A stretch of DNA of 64,000 nt from Linnemannia schmuckeri (GCA_029449235.1 JANATG010000003.1:434001-498000), one strand, 5' to 3'; positions 22,001 through 35,629 are shown, counted from the first letter of the stretch. Notes: generated from the sequence alone by a model not told the origin. A program made the numbers and translations.

Positions 22001-25000
22001 ACCCTCTGAGAGCTGCTTCTCAACGATCTCGGAGACTCGACCCATCCATCCTGAGACGGGTTGCTTGTCGGTCGGCGACAGTTTTACGACCACGAGTTGG
22101 CCCTCCATCGTCACGCTGACAGGTCCGACACCACCTCTGCCACGCCAATCACAAACACCTCCCAAGGCGTTTACAAGACCGCAGACAGCCTCGGAAAAGT
22201 TGGGGTTGATTTCGACGGCTCGCAAGTACCACTGGATACTCTCTTGGACCTTGCCCAGGTCCTTGACCGCATTTCCGAGGTTGGCAAGAGCGACATCGAA
22301 CTTGGGGTTACACTCGACAGCCTTCTCGTACATGGCCACTGCTTCGTTGAGCTGGCCCATATCTTTGAGGAGAGATCCCAAGTTGGTGTACAAATGAGGG
22401 TGGCGAGGGTCGAGTTGAAGACCATAGTTATAAAACTGCAGGGCCAATGCCTGTCCTGTCATGGGGTACGCGGGCCCCACTGGTGCAGGAACTACCAATC
22501 CATTCGACTGAACCTCGAGCTGCATAGGTTGAACGGCAGGCGGGTAGGAAAAGACCTTGGCGGTTGGGGGAATGGAACTCAGCAGGATACCAAGGTTGTT
22601 GCAGGTCGAAGGCGAAGGGTTGAGAGCCAGACTGAGGTAGTAAAGAGGCAGAAGCATCGACATAGTGGGAACATAGTTGTCCGTTCCTGCGAGCTCCTTC
22701 GCTTTGGCTGGTTGATCCATAACATCCTGATACAGTTTGGCCAGGGTCAATAGGATGGTGCTTGTCGTCTGGTTCGCCTGCTGCCAAAGCGTCGAGCTGA
22801 CTCCGCCAACGGGATGACCAGCAGCATCGGTGCAAGAGGCTGCCAAAGCTGCGAGGCCAGGGAGAACACCTCCATTTTCACGGAAGATAACTTGGGTAAC
22901 TTGAAGGGCTTCCTCGGGTCGGAGCAGAAGCATGGCGCCCTCAAGCTCTATGGCGTTAGGGCGACTGTATCCGGCAGCCATTCTGGTCAGACACATAATC
23001 TCGTTAACAACCTGCATAGCTCCGATGCCTGCTCCAAAGACAATTTCCAGACTCCGTTCATACTCTCGACGTGCGCCAGCGATGTCGCCGAGTGCGTACT
23101 TCAGATTACCCTTAGCGTAAAGAAGATTCTGAAGACGGGGAGTATGCTGGATCGGAAGAGGCGGGGGCTGTTCTCCTGTGGGGTCGGTAGGATCAGGTAG
23201 AACATTGGCCTCGACAAACTCACAGATCTTGAGAGCCTCCTTGTAGCGAGGGGGTTGCTGGGTAGTCGTTACGGGCTTTTCGACCTTTGGCTTGGATAGG
23301 TTTACACTCGTTGAGGACGTTTCATCTGCCGATGTCTCTGCCGACGTCTGAGCTTGCGTCTCAGTGGCGCCATATCCAGAACACAAAACTCCAATCAAAT
23401 TCTCGACAGCGTCCCAGTATCCAGGTCGAAGCCGAACAGCCTTCCACCACCACGATTCGGCCTCCGGCTGCCTTCCCATGCTTCGCAACGTTGTTCCAAT
23501 ATTGCTCATAGCTTCCACGTAGTTCGGGTCCTTTGTGAGAATGAGGTGGTTGTAGTGGAGCGACATCTTGAAGTTGCGCTGTGTGTAGTAAACACAGGCA
23601 AGGAGAAGGAGCGTCGGTAAGTGAGATTTGTGGATCGAGCTGATCGTCTGCAAGATGGGAATAAGAGGCGACGTTGGCGATGGGTTGGCTGCCTCTGAGG
23701 CGTAAAGCATATGCGCGTAAGAGAGCAATTGATCTATAAAATTACAAAACAAATGATTATCAAAGTTAGCCGTGCGTTGTAACGCCGCATTAGTTCAAGT
23801 CGCTGTCATAACAGCATCGCAATCAGCAAACTTTAATGTATTTACCTCTCCATTCTTCCTCTCTGGCATCAATGACCAGCTGCTGATTCTTGCCGTCAGC
23901 GAGTTGAACTTGAACAACCATTTGTGGGTGTGGCGCTTGAGGGAGTTGGACCTTGGTGACTGTCATTGAACCCGCAGGAATGCTGGTAGCAGGCTGCGGC
24001 TGACTCTGCAATTGGTGTTGTTCTTGTTGCTGCTGTTGCTGCTGTTGCTGCTGTGCTGCTGCTACCGCTGCTGCTGCCAACATCATCTGGTGCTGTTGCT
24101 GTTGTTGCTGCTCCTGTCCTTGGCGGTGCTGATCGTAGATCATTTGTTGAAGCTGAAGCAATTGCTGCTGTTGGTGTTGTTGCGCCTGAACCTGAGCCTG
24201 CGCTTGTGCGTGGGCCTGGGCCTGCACTTGCGCCTGATGATGATGGTGCAGTTGAAGTTGCTGGCCAATTCCTTGAGTAGAATACTGCAGATGAGATGCT
24301 GCGGGCATCGCATGAGCGAATCCGTTGAGTGATGCCTGCTGATCCAATGACGACTGAAGTTGATAGTGAATAGGCTGTGGTTGCTGGCCAGAGTAAAGCT
24401 GCTGGAGTTGTTGCTGTTGGAGCTGCTGTTGCTGTTGCTGCTGCTGCTGCTGCTGGATGGCATGTTGAAGCTGTTGCTGTTGAAGTTGGGCATGGGAGGC
24501 TTGGTATTGCAAAGGTTGCTGGGCAGCTTGACTTAAAAGTTGCTGTTGGTGGTGTCCTTGAGGGTGATATGATGCTGACGTTGAGTAGTGAGGATGCTGC
24601 GATGACTGCTGTACAAGGTGAGGATAGCTAGAAGACACCAGGCGCTGCTGCTGGTGCTGATGTTGTTGTTGTTGCTGTTGGTACTGAAGTTGTGCTTGCT
24701 GGGGATCTAATGGGGGTTGCATATGGTTTGTATGTTGTCCATATTCCTGCCGTGATGACTGACCTGTAGGCTGTCGGAAAGATTGATGTTGATGTGATCC
24801 ATAAAGAATACGATCCGACTTTTGTGATGTGTATGTTGGATGGGCGCCCTGCGGTTGCTGCATAAGCGAATGAGAATCTTCATAAGAGTGAGCCACGGAG
24901 GGGTACTGAAGGATGCTGTCGAGATACTGGTGATCGGAGAAGCTGCCTCTGGCTAGGCGTGCCCGCTGTATTTCATTGTGGTGGTAAGCGTCCACGCTCC

Positions 25001-25316
25001 CGGATCGTTCAAGTCGGAGCCAGCCGCGATCTGGGTTATAGTAGTAAGAAAGCGTGTTGGGTGACGGTGGCGGTTGCATTAAGGGTGGTAATTGCTGTTG
25101 CAGGTGGGACTGGTAGGACTGTATACTTTTGGCGTATTGCTGCTGTGGTTGAAGTTGCGCCTGGGCTTGAGCTTGTTGTTGTTGATGCTGTTGCTGAAGC
25201 TGTTGTTGATGTTGTACTGCTGCAGAAGTATAATCGCGCACGAACGCGGCAGCAGTATTCTGTGGGTCATAGCCATGGACGGCGTCCATGTGTAGCCTGG
25301 CTTGTGAAGATGACAT
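19066..25316 (-). CDS. OGT: O-GlcNAc transferase (GT41) with TPRs and polyQ N-terminus
   Basis: Transfers GlcNAc from UDP-GlcNAc to Ser/Thr of nuclear and cytosolic proteins. Three exons (25316-23846, 23733-20612, 20502-19066) join in frame to 2009 aa, about twice human OGT (1046 aa). Residues 1-490 are a Gln/His-rich low-complexity region. TPRs follow, clearest at about 914-1008 (LYTNLGSLLKDMGQ, VALANLGNAVKDLG). The catalytic half starts near 1231 with RLKIGYVSSDFNNHP, including the conserved His. It continues through VNLNGYTKGARNE and FANFNQLYK (the family's catalytic lysine, at the end of exon 2), then RFPAAGEPHLL, VAPKQIH and CNAHTTAADILWSGTP in exon 3. Extra blocks compared with animal OGT are a Ser/Lys-rich insert in the intervening region (about 20860-21060), an insert near the C-terminus and a Ser/Gly-rich tail. 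There is no signal peptide, consistent with a nucleocytoplasmic enzyme. Confidence 0.92.
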
Positions 25317-28300
25317 CTAGAAGGTAGGTTTAAGTCATAAGTTTTAGTAAACAGACGAGTGGAAATATTATATAGTAACAAGGCTGATCAGGTCATTGTT
25401 GTACGAGAGACAGTTCGGATGGCAAGTCATGTTGTTCCTCCACAAAGAGCTCCTGTTTTTCTATTTTCTGTACGTCTTCTTCCTCTTTTCCACCCCATCG
25501 TGCCCATTCAAGGAAACAATAAACATCACCATGGCCATACCTGTGTTGTTGTACAATAGGATAGAACGGGGGTAGTGAAAAAAAGTACCCTCTGTTGTAG
25601 AGTTCCAGTCAAAGTCAGCAAAGTGTGAAGAAAAGAGAAAGCTGATCTATCGAGGGAAGGAACGGGAAAAAGATCTATCGTCAGTTCAGTCGGTCGATCA
25701 GTCAGTCAGGACACTCTAAAGAAAGGGGGAAACAAGCCATGATCATCATCCCTTGTCGGAGGTACGACAAGAGAGAGAACGAGGGGCAAACGGAGTGAGG
25801 AAAAAGCAAACTCCAGAGATTCCCGAGGATATATATGGACTAGAGCGGACGCCGAGTGCTCTCCGTTCTCTGTCTGTCTGCCTGCCTTCCTGTCTGTCTG
25901 TCGTGCTGCAGCGCAGGGCAGGCTACGTCTCTTTTTTCTTTCCAATGGTCTGGGTTTTTATATTGTCCTTCGTGTGTGGACCTTGGTCCGTCTTTAGTAC
26001 TATCCTCTGTCGGCCTTAGGCTCAAAGGGTAAAACACCCTTACTCCTACTCCTTCTCGTCCATCGTCATAGTCGCCAGGCCAAAAAGTCGGGGACCCCAT
26101 CCCAAAAATAACAAGACAAACAAAGAAGCACAATCGAAATCTGCTCAGGTCGTGAATTCAAGCTGTGTTCGAGAGGCGATGTAATGAATCATAGCGAAGA
26201 AGTAAAACTGGGCTTGTAGTTACATCCCAGGAGATGTGTCATTGATGATTGTGACAAAAGGAAGGCATGTAGGCAGCAAGGGGTGAGCAAGTGGACTAGG
26301 CCACACTACTGCTGTTGCTGCTGCCTTAGCTCGTGTTGTTTTTGTCGATACTGCTCCTGATAGGCTGTGAACTTCTCCTTGTATATGCAAAAGAGGCTGG
26401 CTGCGTCTACAACAGACAGACCACAATAATAAGGCAGCAAGAAAAACCTGAAACGGTAGTGTGGTGATGATGGGGGGGAGGTTGTTGCTGCTGTTGTTGC
26501 CGCAATAGGCGAATGGCTATGAGTCGTTCGTTGGTTGGTGTCGGTTGGTTGGTTTCGTTGCCCACGTTCACAAGCGAGGACCCACACCATTTTCCTTGTT
26601 TTGTCGAATGACATGTGTTGTTGTTGTTGATGTGCTCAAACACTGAAAGTGAAAAATAGACTCTTTCCCTTTTTCACTTTTTTTTTTGCTTTCCCCACTC
26701 CAACGTCCAACGCAGTCCGGGAACCCGCAATTTTTTTTTTTCTTTTCAAGCGAGACGACACCCTCTGTATCATTATGGCGGACCTTATTTGTCTTATGCG
26801 TCGTGTTCCGTTCTTTTTTTCCAGGTCATGGAAAGGGAATGCACGTTTGATGTTTGTTCTTTACGCCAGTGTGTTTGCATTGCCCCATTGTGTGTATGAG
26901 TGTTTAAGTGAAGGAATGTGTGCTTTTCTGTCGATAGCGTGCAGGGTGCAAAGTAAGCTCCTGGTGGTTTGTTTATGTCGTCGTCGCTGTAGTTGTTGTA
27001 GTTGTTGTTGTTGTTGCTGTTGTTTTTGCTATTGGTGATTGTTGTTGTTGCTTCTGTGTCTGTGTTGTGAGTGTGAGAGCTGGTTTGTGTTGTTCTCCTT
27101 AGTAGTTCTTTTACCTTTTTGTCTAATAATGAATAATGCGAAAATGAGAGCGTAACAGGCGTAGTGAATTGAAGTGAAGTGAAGTAAAGAAAGTCAAGGA
27201 AGAAAGAGAGAGAAGCGTTGTCTCTGGAAGGGCTGGGTGTGCGTGTGTGTGTGAATGAGTGAATGTATGTGCGTGCGTGTATGTGAGAATATGAAGGTGA
27301 ATGAGAGTCAGTCGTTTTAGTTGAGAAGGTGAATGTAAGTGCACGAGAGGAAAAAAAACGAGGGTCGGTGCGAACGACCAAGAACGACGAGCGACGGAGG
27401 GAAGGGAGGGTGGGAAGTAAACCAGAAGAAGAACGAGAAGTAGAAGAACAGAGGGAAGGTAGGAAGGAAGGAAGGAAGGAAGAATTGGGAGAGGAAGAGG
27501 AAGGCGAAAAAAAGTGGTGGCGAAGGGAAATACGACAAAAGAAAAAAATAATAAAAAAAAAAATATGTTCAATCTGTCGACAACAACAACAACAACAAGA
27601 ACAAGTTAACGGTATTGAATAGAACCGATTCAATGGAGAATTTGAACTGATTTGCAATTCAGTCACAGCAACATCAGATACCATCAATGACGATGATGTC
27701 AAACACCTTCTCTGCTCTTTTTATTTTTCGACCGGGGACTGGATTCTTTTTTCATCAACTCAATCACTCGCTCGGGCTGGTGCTTTTAAAAATGATGGGA
27801 TAGATACCAGGCTTGGCTTGACTTCCTTACCTTCCAATGCCCCATGTCAACACTGCATCCTTCCTCAATTCACTCTGTCAACCTCATTTTCGTCAGCGCT
27901 TCATGTTCCCCTCTCTTTCTTCTATTCTTTCTTCCCTTCCTCGGGAATGGACGAGAAAAGAAAAACGAGGGGGAAAATCGAGACGTGGTGAGATTGATTT
28001 GCTGTTGTTGTTCTTTCTTTCTTTTTTTCTTTCTTTGTCCCTTTTTCTTTGTGTGCCTCGGCTCAATTGAATGAAATAAAAAAAGGTTTTATTACTCAAC
28101 CCTCGCCGCGTCAATGTCAATGAAAATGTTAGTACCTGTGCTATTCTTGTTCCTCTTGGTGCCCCTGCTCCACCTACTTCTCTGGATTATTACTCTTTCC
28201 ACTACCCAACAACAACAATAAACCGAGCTACCCCTTCTTCTCTGGCAAGTATTTTGAGCTAGTAGTATGGGCTTAAAAAAAGTGCTTGTGTGTGTATCGT

Positions 28301-28597
28301 GACATCATTAGGAGGATGATCCGGGGCCTATCCGAATTGATCTTAGGGAGGAAGATCTTTGTTCATAGCTATACAATAAGTTCAAGGAACTCTATTCGTC
28401 ATCCTGGTAACTCATCAACCCTTCCCTTTCGCTAAAGCGATCTCGATACCATCAGATTGTAACACTGCATGAAGAAACTAGCCTAAGGGCCTACAGCAAG
28501 GATAGGGACAGGCACAAGGACACGAAGAGGAATAGGGACAGGGTTGGGTCAAGGAAGAACTAACGGACACGAAGAGCAAAAGGCGAAAGGATGGAGG

Positions 28598-28632
<35 letters not shown>

Positions 28633-29502
28633 AAAGGGATTGGAAGGCAAGGAGAAAGAGCATTCTCATCTGTTTGTAACTATTGTTCTTCTCTCTTCTT
28701 TGTGTGTTTTGTGTTTTGAGTACTGTTGCGCTGTTCTTCTCCTATCCCATCATCCTATCGACGCTTTTGTCCTCTCTCTGTCTCTCTCTACTATTTTATT
28801 CCCAGCCTGAATTGGAGCAGAAGAAGAGGAGGAGGTCCAAAACGTCTGAGTAGAGAGGGTACTAGTATTATACTCTTACTTAAACCCCACACAGAAAGGC
28901 ATACATAGAACAGCAATGGATGATAAAGCAACAAACAAAGAGGCGGAACGACAAACATCCACTTTGAAGCGACCTTGACTATGCATTGGGAATGAAACAC
29001 ATGAAAGTGCGTGACGCTAGCATGGTACCAACCACCTTTTTTTCCTGGTGAGCTGATGACGGAGACGAGTGGGTCTTGGTTTGCTCTCAATCGTTCACTT
29101 TTTGCTCTCAGAACAATGGTCAGCGTACTGGGCGCTAAAAGCTATGTGTATGTGTCTTTTGTTGGGATGTATGTTGAGCGACATGGCGACAAGTAGATGG
29201 TGCTAGGAGTGCATAGAAATAGAGAATTCAAAAGAGCAAAGCGCGTCATTAAATTTCTAACCTTCATTTCTAAATCTTCGCTTTCATAGGCACCATGACA
29301 CGATCATCGAGCGAGCGAACAAATAAACATTCAAAAGGGAGGAGTGAGCGCTGGGGATGGTTTTTATGAATGAAAATGAAAAATACTCTACAATGGATGG
29401 TGAATTATGAGAAAGAAAGAAAAAATGGATAAAAAATAAAACAAACCCCTCCGTGGACCTAACGTTAAAAAATGCAGCTATCTCAAAACAAGGAAAACCG
29501 AT
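25317..29502. other. 4.2-kb intergenic region, low-complexity, no supported gene
   Basis: Upstream of OGT (minus) and downstream of NOP56 (minus). It contains CT/GA-rich stretches, GGAA-type repeats (about 27459-27481), a (GA)15 microsatellite and short CAA/CAG runs. The long frames here (for example 26794-27702, minus) are Ser/Phe/His homopolymer-like and come from CT-rich DNA that lacks stops. A short minus-strand segment ending at 26318 looks exon-like and is listed as a finding only. Confidence 0.5.
28601..28630. repeat. (GA)15 microsatellite
   Basis: A perfect run of 15 GA units in the OGT/NOP56 intergenic region. Confidence 0.95.
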
Positions 29503-31546
29503 TTACTTCTTCTCCTTCTTGTCCTTCTTCTCCTTCTTCTCCTTCTTCTCCTTCTTCTCCTCCTTGTCCTTCTTCTCTTTCTTGGACTTCTTGGCGGGGG
29601 CCTCCTCCTCGACAACCTTTCTCTTCTTGCTGTTAGTCTTGGGTGCCTCGATATCATCACCAGCAGCGTCCTTGAGACCCTCAATGACCTTCTTCATGGT
29701 GTCGGCGTTCTTGGAGGGGGTGGCACCGGACTCGTAGAACTCGAGACGCTCCTCAACCTGCTCCTTCATGGCCTCACCGAACTTGGTCGTGGGCACTTCG
29801 CTGAAGCAATCAATACGGGAAGCAATGGAGCACTTGTTGGCGACAAAACGAGAAATGCGACCCTTGTTCTTGGCGCCGGCGCGGCCAATGAACGAAGAGT
29901 GGTAGATCAAACCGTACTTGGGGGTGTTACCCTTGGTCTTCAAGGCACGGAAAAGAGCCTTCTCGGCACCGAGAATCTGGACAGTCGAGGCGGGGTACTT
30001 GGAGAGGTTGGTCAACGAGCCGGCGTGGGAGATCAAACGGGCACCGACCATCTCGCCGATCAAGGCAGACAAGTTGGGGGCAACATTGTTCATCTTTGAG
30101 ATCAAGTACTCGTGCAACTTCTTTCTGTAGTCGGCAAGGTCAATGACACGCTTGGCAAAGTTCTCAATGTTGATCATGTCGATTTCAGAAATGTCGGTAC
30201 CCATCGAGGCACGGGCGGCGTCGAGGATCTGCTGGGCCTGAGCGGCATCGCCAGTAATCTCCTCCAAAGCCTCCAAGTGGCTCTCCGAGAGATCATTCTT
30301 GTTCTTGATGAGCTGAGCAAGCTTAGCAAACTTGTAGTTGTCGTTGACAATCTTGACCAGCTCGGGGAAGTGCCACGAGTACCACTCCCTATTAGTCATC
30401 GTGTTGTTTATGGAGCATGAGTTAGGTTTCGTTTTCGGTGCCATGCACAAATGAGCATTCAAAGGTGCAAACTCCAACTAAGAGATGTTACGAACCTGAT
30501 GCGCATGGCAAAGGTGTTGACGTCCTTGTCCATCTGATCCAAGAGGGCGATGGCTTGCATGATCATGTTGTCGGAACGGTGAACGTTGAACTTGACCTTT
30601 CCACGAGAGTAGCTGTGACCCAAACCGAGCTGAGCACGCTCGAGATCGCCCTCCTTAAGCTGCTTCAAGAGCTTATCGCCAAAGAGACGGACACCACGGA
30701 CGAGATCCAAGACGATCTCACTGGCATCACACTCGTATCCGAGACCATCCTTGATGGATCCAGCAAGAGACTTCTCGGTGACACCTAAGACGACTTTGGA
30801 CTTTTTGCCGGGCTTGGGGAGGTTCATCTCCAAAAAGGCCTTCAAGTGGTCGTTCATGATGCCTGAATGTCATTCGTATCGTCAATTGATTAAGAGATAG
30901 GTCGATAGGTTCAAGAAGAATTTGCATTTGGACGGTTTGTTGGAGTCAATTGTTGGAAAGGTTTGAAAAATCCAATTGAATGAAAAAAAAGTAGGAGAGA
31001 AATGATAATAAACACGTTAGTAACCAGGAAAAGCAAGAGCAGCGGATTTCTTGACGAACAAACAGGATACGATATAGGCGATGAATTACCCTCAGAGACG
31101 TCGTTCATGTTCTCGAGCGCGTGGGCAGCGCTCTTGAAAGGGGCAAAGGACTTGAGCTTGACCATCTTGCCAAACTTGGTGAGATCAGTGGCAGCCTCGC
31201 AGACATCAGCCAACTTGGAGCCAATCTCCTCAGACTCCAAACGCTCGAAGAGAGCGTATCCGGATGAGCTCTCGTACAAGAAGTAGTTAACCTGGCAAGT
31301 AGACAAGAGATCATGTACATGAGGTGTGATTGTCGTTAGTTTTCTGATTCATTATTCATGGTTTTTTTCTTCTTTAATGCTGGTTTATTGTTGCTGTTGC
31401 GAGCAGATCAAGTCTTATTCTGTCCACAGGCTCCATTCCTTTGGTGGCGAGTAGGTGTTTGAGTGAGTGAGTGTGTGTGTGTGTCGTAAAGAGAGTAGTG
31501 TTGCAGTTGAGTGTGTGTATGTGTGATATCCCGCATGCCTTACCAT
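29503..31546 (-). CDS. NOP56: Box C/D snoRNP core protein Nop56
   Basis: A nucleolar core protein that, with Nop58, fibrillarin and Snu13, guides 2'-O-methylation of rRNA. Four exons: 31546-31544, 31291-31090, 30862-30496 and 30388-29503, giving 485 aa. Exon 1 codes only for the initiator Met; intron 1 starts immediately after ATG, and the joined start reads MVNYFLYESSSGYALFER, matching Nop56 N-termini. The N-terminal domain ends at ALENMNDVSEG. The Nop domain follows with LGLGHSYSRGKVKFNVHR, IGEMVGARLISHAGSL and KALKTKGNTPKYGLIYH-type motifs, then NKCSIASRIDCFSEVP. The C-terminus is a Lys/Glu repeat tail (KKEKKEKK), the usual nucleolar-localisation tail. Nop58 is the alternative, but the N-terminus and ALENMNDVSEG favour Nop56. 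Divergent with NOT4. Confidence 0.95.
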
Positions 31547-32629
31547 GATGAGAGTGTGGGTGGGTGGTAGGGGAGGGGGAAGAGATGAGTAAGGACAAAG
31601 AAGCGAAACAGCAAAACAATCGACTTGTGTGAGTTTTTTTTTTGTCAGAGTGTTGTTTTCTTTTTTTTTTTTTCTTTTTTTTACGGGACTGCTGTTTGGT
31701 TTGCTTGTTGCTTCTTCTTTTGGATAAAATCTGTTGGGAGTTTTAAGGGGTCATGATCAGAATGAGAAACAATTGAACGCCACCAAATTAGACTTCGTGT
31801 TGATCAGACAGGAAAGAACAGATCCTCTGCGAGATACCAGGACATTATCCATGGTAATCATTATTTGTGATTCCCATGACTGACCCTTCAGGTTCACTGA
31901 GTCATGAACACCCCGACTACCAACAACAAGAAGAAAAGGACTACCAAGTTAGGCCTCGTTCCTGCTGAAAGTGAGCAGACATATATTATGAGTATGATCC
32001 GCAAAGAACCTTGCATGCGAACAGAGCATGCAAGTTAATGACGTCACTTATTTTTTGACTTTGTTTTTTTTTTTTTTTTTTTTTTTTTTTTATTTTTTTG
32101 AGCTTGCCGCTCTTTTTTTTTTCTCTTCTTCCTTCAAGCCTTTTTTTATTTTGCTCTCTGCTTTTGAATCGTCAACCGAGTCAATTCTTTATTATCCTAC
32201 TTCGGACCTTTTGATTCTCTCTTTACTCCACTTTCATCAATAAACCCATTCGATAGATACCTACACACACATACTACAACAACTCCCCACTCATTCATCA
32301 CCACACCACTCGACATTTACTCGAATACACTACTCTGGTCCCTTTTTGACTCTCCTTTAGCTACCTTACTCCACTCCCCTTTTCACTTTTTACCCCTCAC
32401 TCCTTCAACTCACTCGACCATCTTTCTCTGACCTGACCCCCTTGTTTTTATCACTCCCTCTCCAGCCTTTAACCAGCTTTCTTTTTCCCTTACACCTCTT
32501 CATCATCTCTTTCACCCCTTCTCTAATTCACACCACACTTCCTGCTCACGTACCTGGAAGCACACCTTACTCTCCTCACTTTACTCCCCCACAACACTTT
32601 TCACCATTCTCAACCAAACGACTTACGAC
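31547..32629. promoter_or_regulatory. Divergent intergenic region NOP56 / NOT4
   Basis: About 1.08 kb between the two start codons. It contains a T28 tract (32064-32091) and a CT/CA-rich leader before NOT4. It probably holds both promoters; I see no gene or clear TATA box. Confidence 0.55.
32064..32091. repeat. T28 homopolymer
   Basis: An uninterrupted run of 28 T in the NOP56/NOT4 divergent promoter region. Confidence 0.9.
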
Positions 32630-35574
32630 ATGATGTCCGACGAAGAAGACTTTGACTGCCCTCTCTGCATGGAGGAACTCGACATCTCTGACAGAAACTT
32701 CCGCCCCTGTCCATGTGGCTACCAGGTAAAACGACAACGAGCTTGGAGGATGTTCATGGAGCGTATGAGGCATGAACATCAATAAACTAACAAAACAGTT
32801 TCTCGCTTGTTTTGCCACCAAAAAACATGATATAGATTTGCCGTTTCTGCTGGCACCACATCAAAGAAGACCTGAATGGTCGATGCCCAGCTTGTCGTCG
32901 AGTGTACTCGGAAGAAACTGTGGAATTTATCCCCATCTCTGCTGATGAGTAAGTGCTTTTGCACACTGTGTGTGTTCTGCTGTGCTGTGCTCTGCAGCAT
33001 CTCAGCTGTTCCTACTGACAAACATCGGCTTTTTTAAAAAAATCTGAACATCCATTGGTTCGCCACTCACTACTTGCACTTTGTTTTTTTTTGCATTCGG
33101 TGTCTAACACCATCTTGTTTTACAAACTACATTGTATACTACCTCGCATGTCCATATTAGACTTGCCATGATCAAGAATGAGAAAAAGGCAAAGGAGCGG
33201 GAAAAGAAGGAAATCGAGGCCATGAACCGGAAGCACCTTGCCAACATGAGGGTCGTGCAAAAGAGTCTGGTCTATGTAATTGGTTTGCCTACGAAACTAG
33301 CCAACGACGAGGTATGTTACATCTCTAATAGCTTCATTCCTATCCTTTGTCATCCTGCGAATGCAAAGCAAACAGAGGGCCGATTTTAACACAACTCATT
33401 GCCCCTATCTCCCTCTCTGGCCTCTTCGGTATTAATAGCATGCCCTGAGGCAACAAGAGTACTTTGGGCAGTATGGTAAGATCTCCAAGGTGGTTGTCAA
33501 TCGCAGGAACTCACCCATGCCCATGCCAGGGTCAGTACCAGGTCAGCCTAGTCTGGGTGTGTACATCACTTACGTGCGCAAGGAGGATGCAGCAAAGGCC
33601 ATTGCTGCGATCGACGGAAGCATATGGGATGGCAAGATTCTTAGGTAAGCCCCGCAGTCGATATCCTAAAAATGTGATATGCGTATAAACTCAAACTGAG
33701 ATCCTTTTTTGCCTCAGCTCGCTGATGGGCGAGAGAAGTTTAATTTTGGATATGTCTGACCGCCTCACCAATAATTTTATCTCCCCTTCTCTTTTTTTGC
33801 GACTGCATCGCCTCATAGAGCGTCATATGGGACAACTAAGTATTGCTCTTATTATCTTCGCGGTATGTCTTGTCAAAACCCTGGGTGCATGTACCTGCAT
33901 GAGCCAGGCGAGGATGCTGACAGCTACTCGAAAGAGGACCTCGCAGTCAGGTATGTATTGACATACTTTGTTGGTCGCATTCGAGATATGAGTTGACATT
34001 TTGCTGCATGATATGCAAGGTATCAAAAAAGGAGTGCATCCACTGAACGCACCCCTGACGTTTTTTCATATCTCTGTTTTATTTACAGCAGTAAGCATAA
34101 TCTGCAGGACAACATGGTACCGTATGACCCATATATACATAAACCCTCTGTTCTTGGTCGCCCAGCACTACCCACCCAATCGTCCAGTTCCTCAATCACC
34201 CCAAGGACAAAATCTGCGACTGTAGCATCAGCTCATTCCCCTGCGGCATCGTCACTAGTGGATTGGCCAGTACCGGGAGAAAGGTTAGGAGCGGATGACA
34301 GGGAAGACGAAGGCTCAGCTCTTCCAGCAACAGCATCTTGGGCCAAGATCGGAAGCAACCCCTCAACGCCGACTCTGATCAACTCACTTCCGCACTCCCG
34401 AAAGTTGACTGAACCCCCAGCACTCCGTGCGAAGGGCTCCACCTCGTCCATCATCACCGGCGTTGTCGTCAATAATACAAACAAAGATACCAACGACTCA
34501 CCGGTTCTGGACTGTAAGTCTCTCTTCCGTTCACTTTGGTGGCTCTACTTTCAATGCAACTTGGAACTTGAAAAGCATGCAAGTTCGACTAATATATCTC
34601 TCTGCCTTTTTATCATATAGATGCACCAACACCTGCGGAGGCTCTGGCCATCGAGGCGGCAGCGAAACAACAATTGCTACAGGAACAGCGCCAACAACAG
34701 GAGCAGCAACGGAAACTTATGAAGCAGCAGTTGAAGCAGCAGGAGGAAACTGAACAGCAGGTTGAAGTTTTGAACCGAAAGCTTCGGAAACAGCGCCAAC
34801 AGGAGGAAGAGAGGGAACAACAGGAACTGCAGAAACAGAAGCAACAGCAGGAAATAGAGCAGAAGATGCAGGCACAACTTGAGAAGGAGAAAGAGCGAAA
34901 GAGGAAAGAGCGTTTGCAGGCTGAGAAAGATGCACAGGAGAAGAAGGAAAAGGATGAACAGGAACGACAAGTTGCAGAGGTCAAGAAGAAACAGGAACGA
35001 GAGCTGCTCGAGCTCGAAGAGCAACGGCGGAAGGCTCAGGTGGAAAATCTGTTTGTCACGGCACCCACCTTGTCCCTTGGCTCGTTTGCTTTTAATCCTG
35101 ACGCTTCCTTGTCCACCCAACCCCTCACCCTCGGAAGCGGCATGATGCAACTCGGACGGGACACCCCTGGTTCATTTGGTCTGGACAGTTTCTCGACCTT
35201 TTCCAACCTTCCCATTACTCCTGGCCACTACACTGGATCCTTCAACCCTTTTTCTATGGATGACGAGCCGCTTATGAGGCGATCTGTTGTTCCCACCGGT
35301 CCAACCCGGTCCTTCTTGGATGAATCCGAGTTTGACGCAGCTGGACGCCAACGTCCCATGGGCCCTCCCATTCCTGGCAAGCCAAGACAGACCTCTCGCT
35401 TTGGATTCGCTATGGACAACCAGTTTGGCGACTCTTATGGATTTGACAGTTACTCGGACCCCATAATGTCACCCTCAATGCAAGAAGGATTCCGAGCATT
35501 GTTCCCTAACGTCAACGTCAGCTTTGGTGCAGCAAACGGCTCGCTCAATGCTCAGCAACAGCAGCATCAACTCC

Positions 35575-35629
<55 letters not shown>

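Noticed and set aside
26794..27702. 302-codon minus-strand frame
   Set aside because: It is almost wholly Ser/Phe/His/Cys low complexity from CT-rich microsatellite DNA that contains few stop triplets; overlapping frames look the same.
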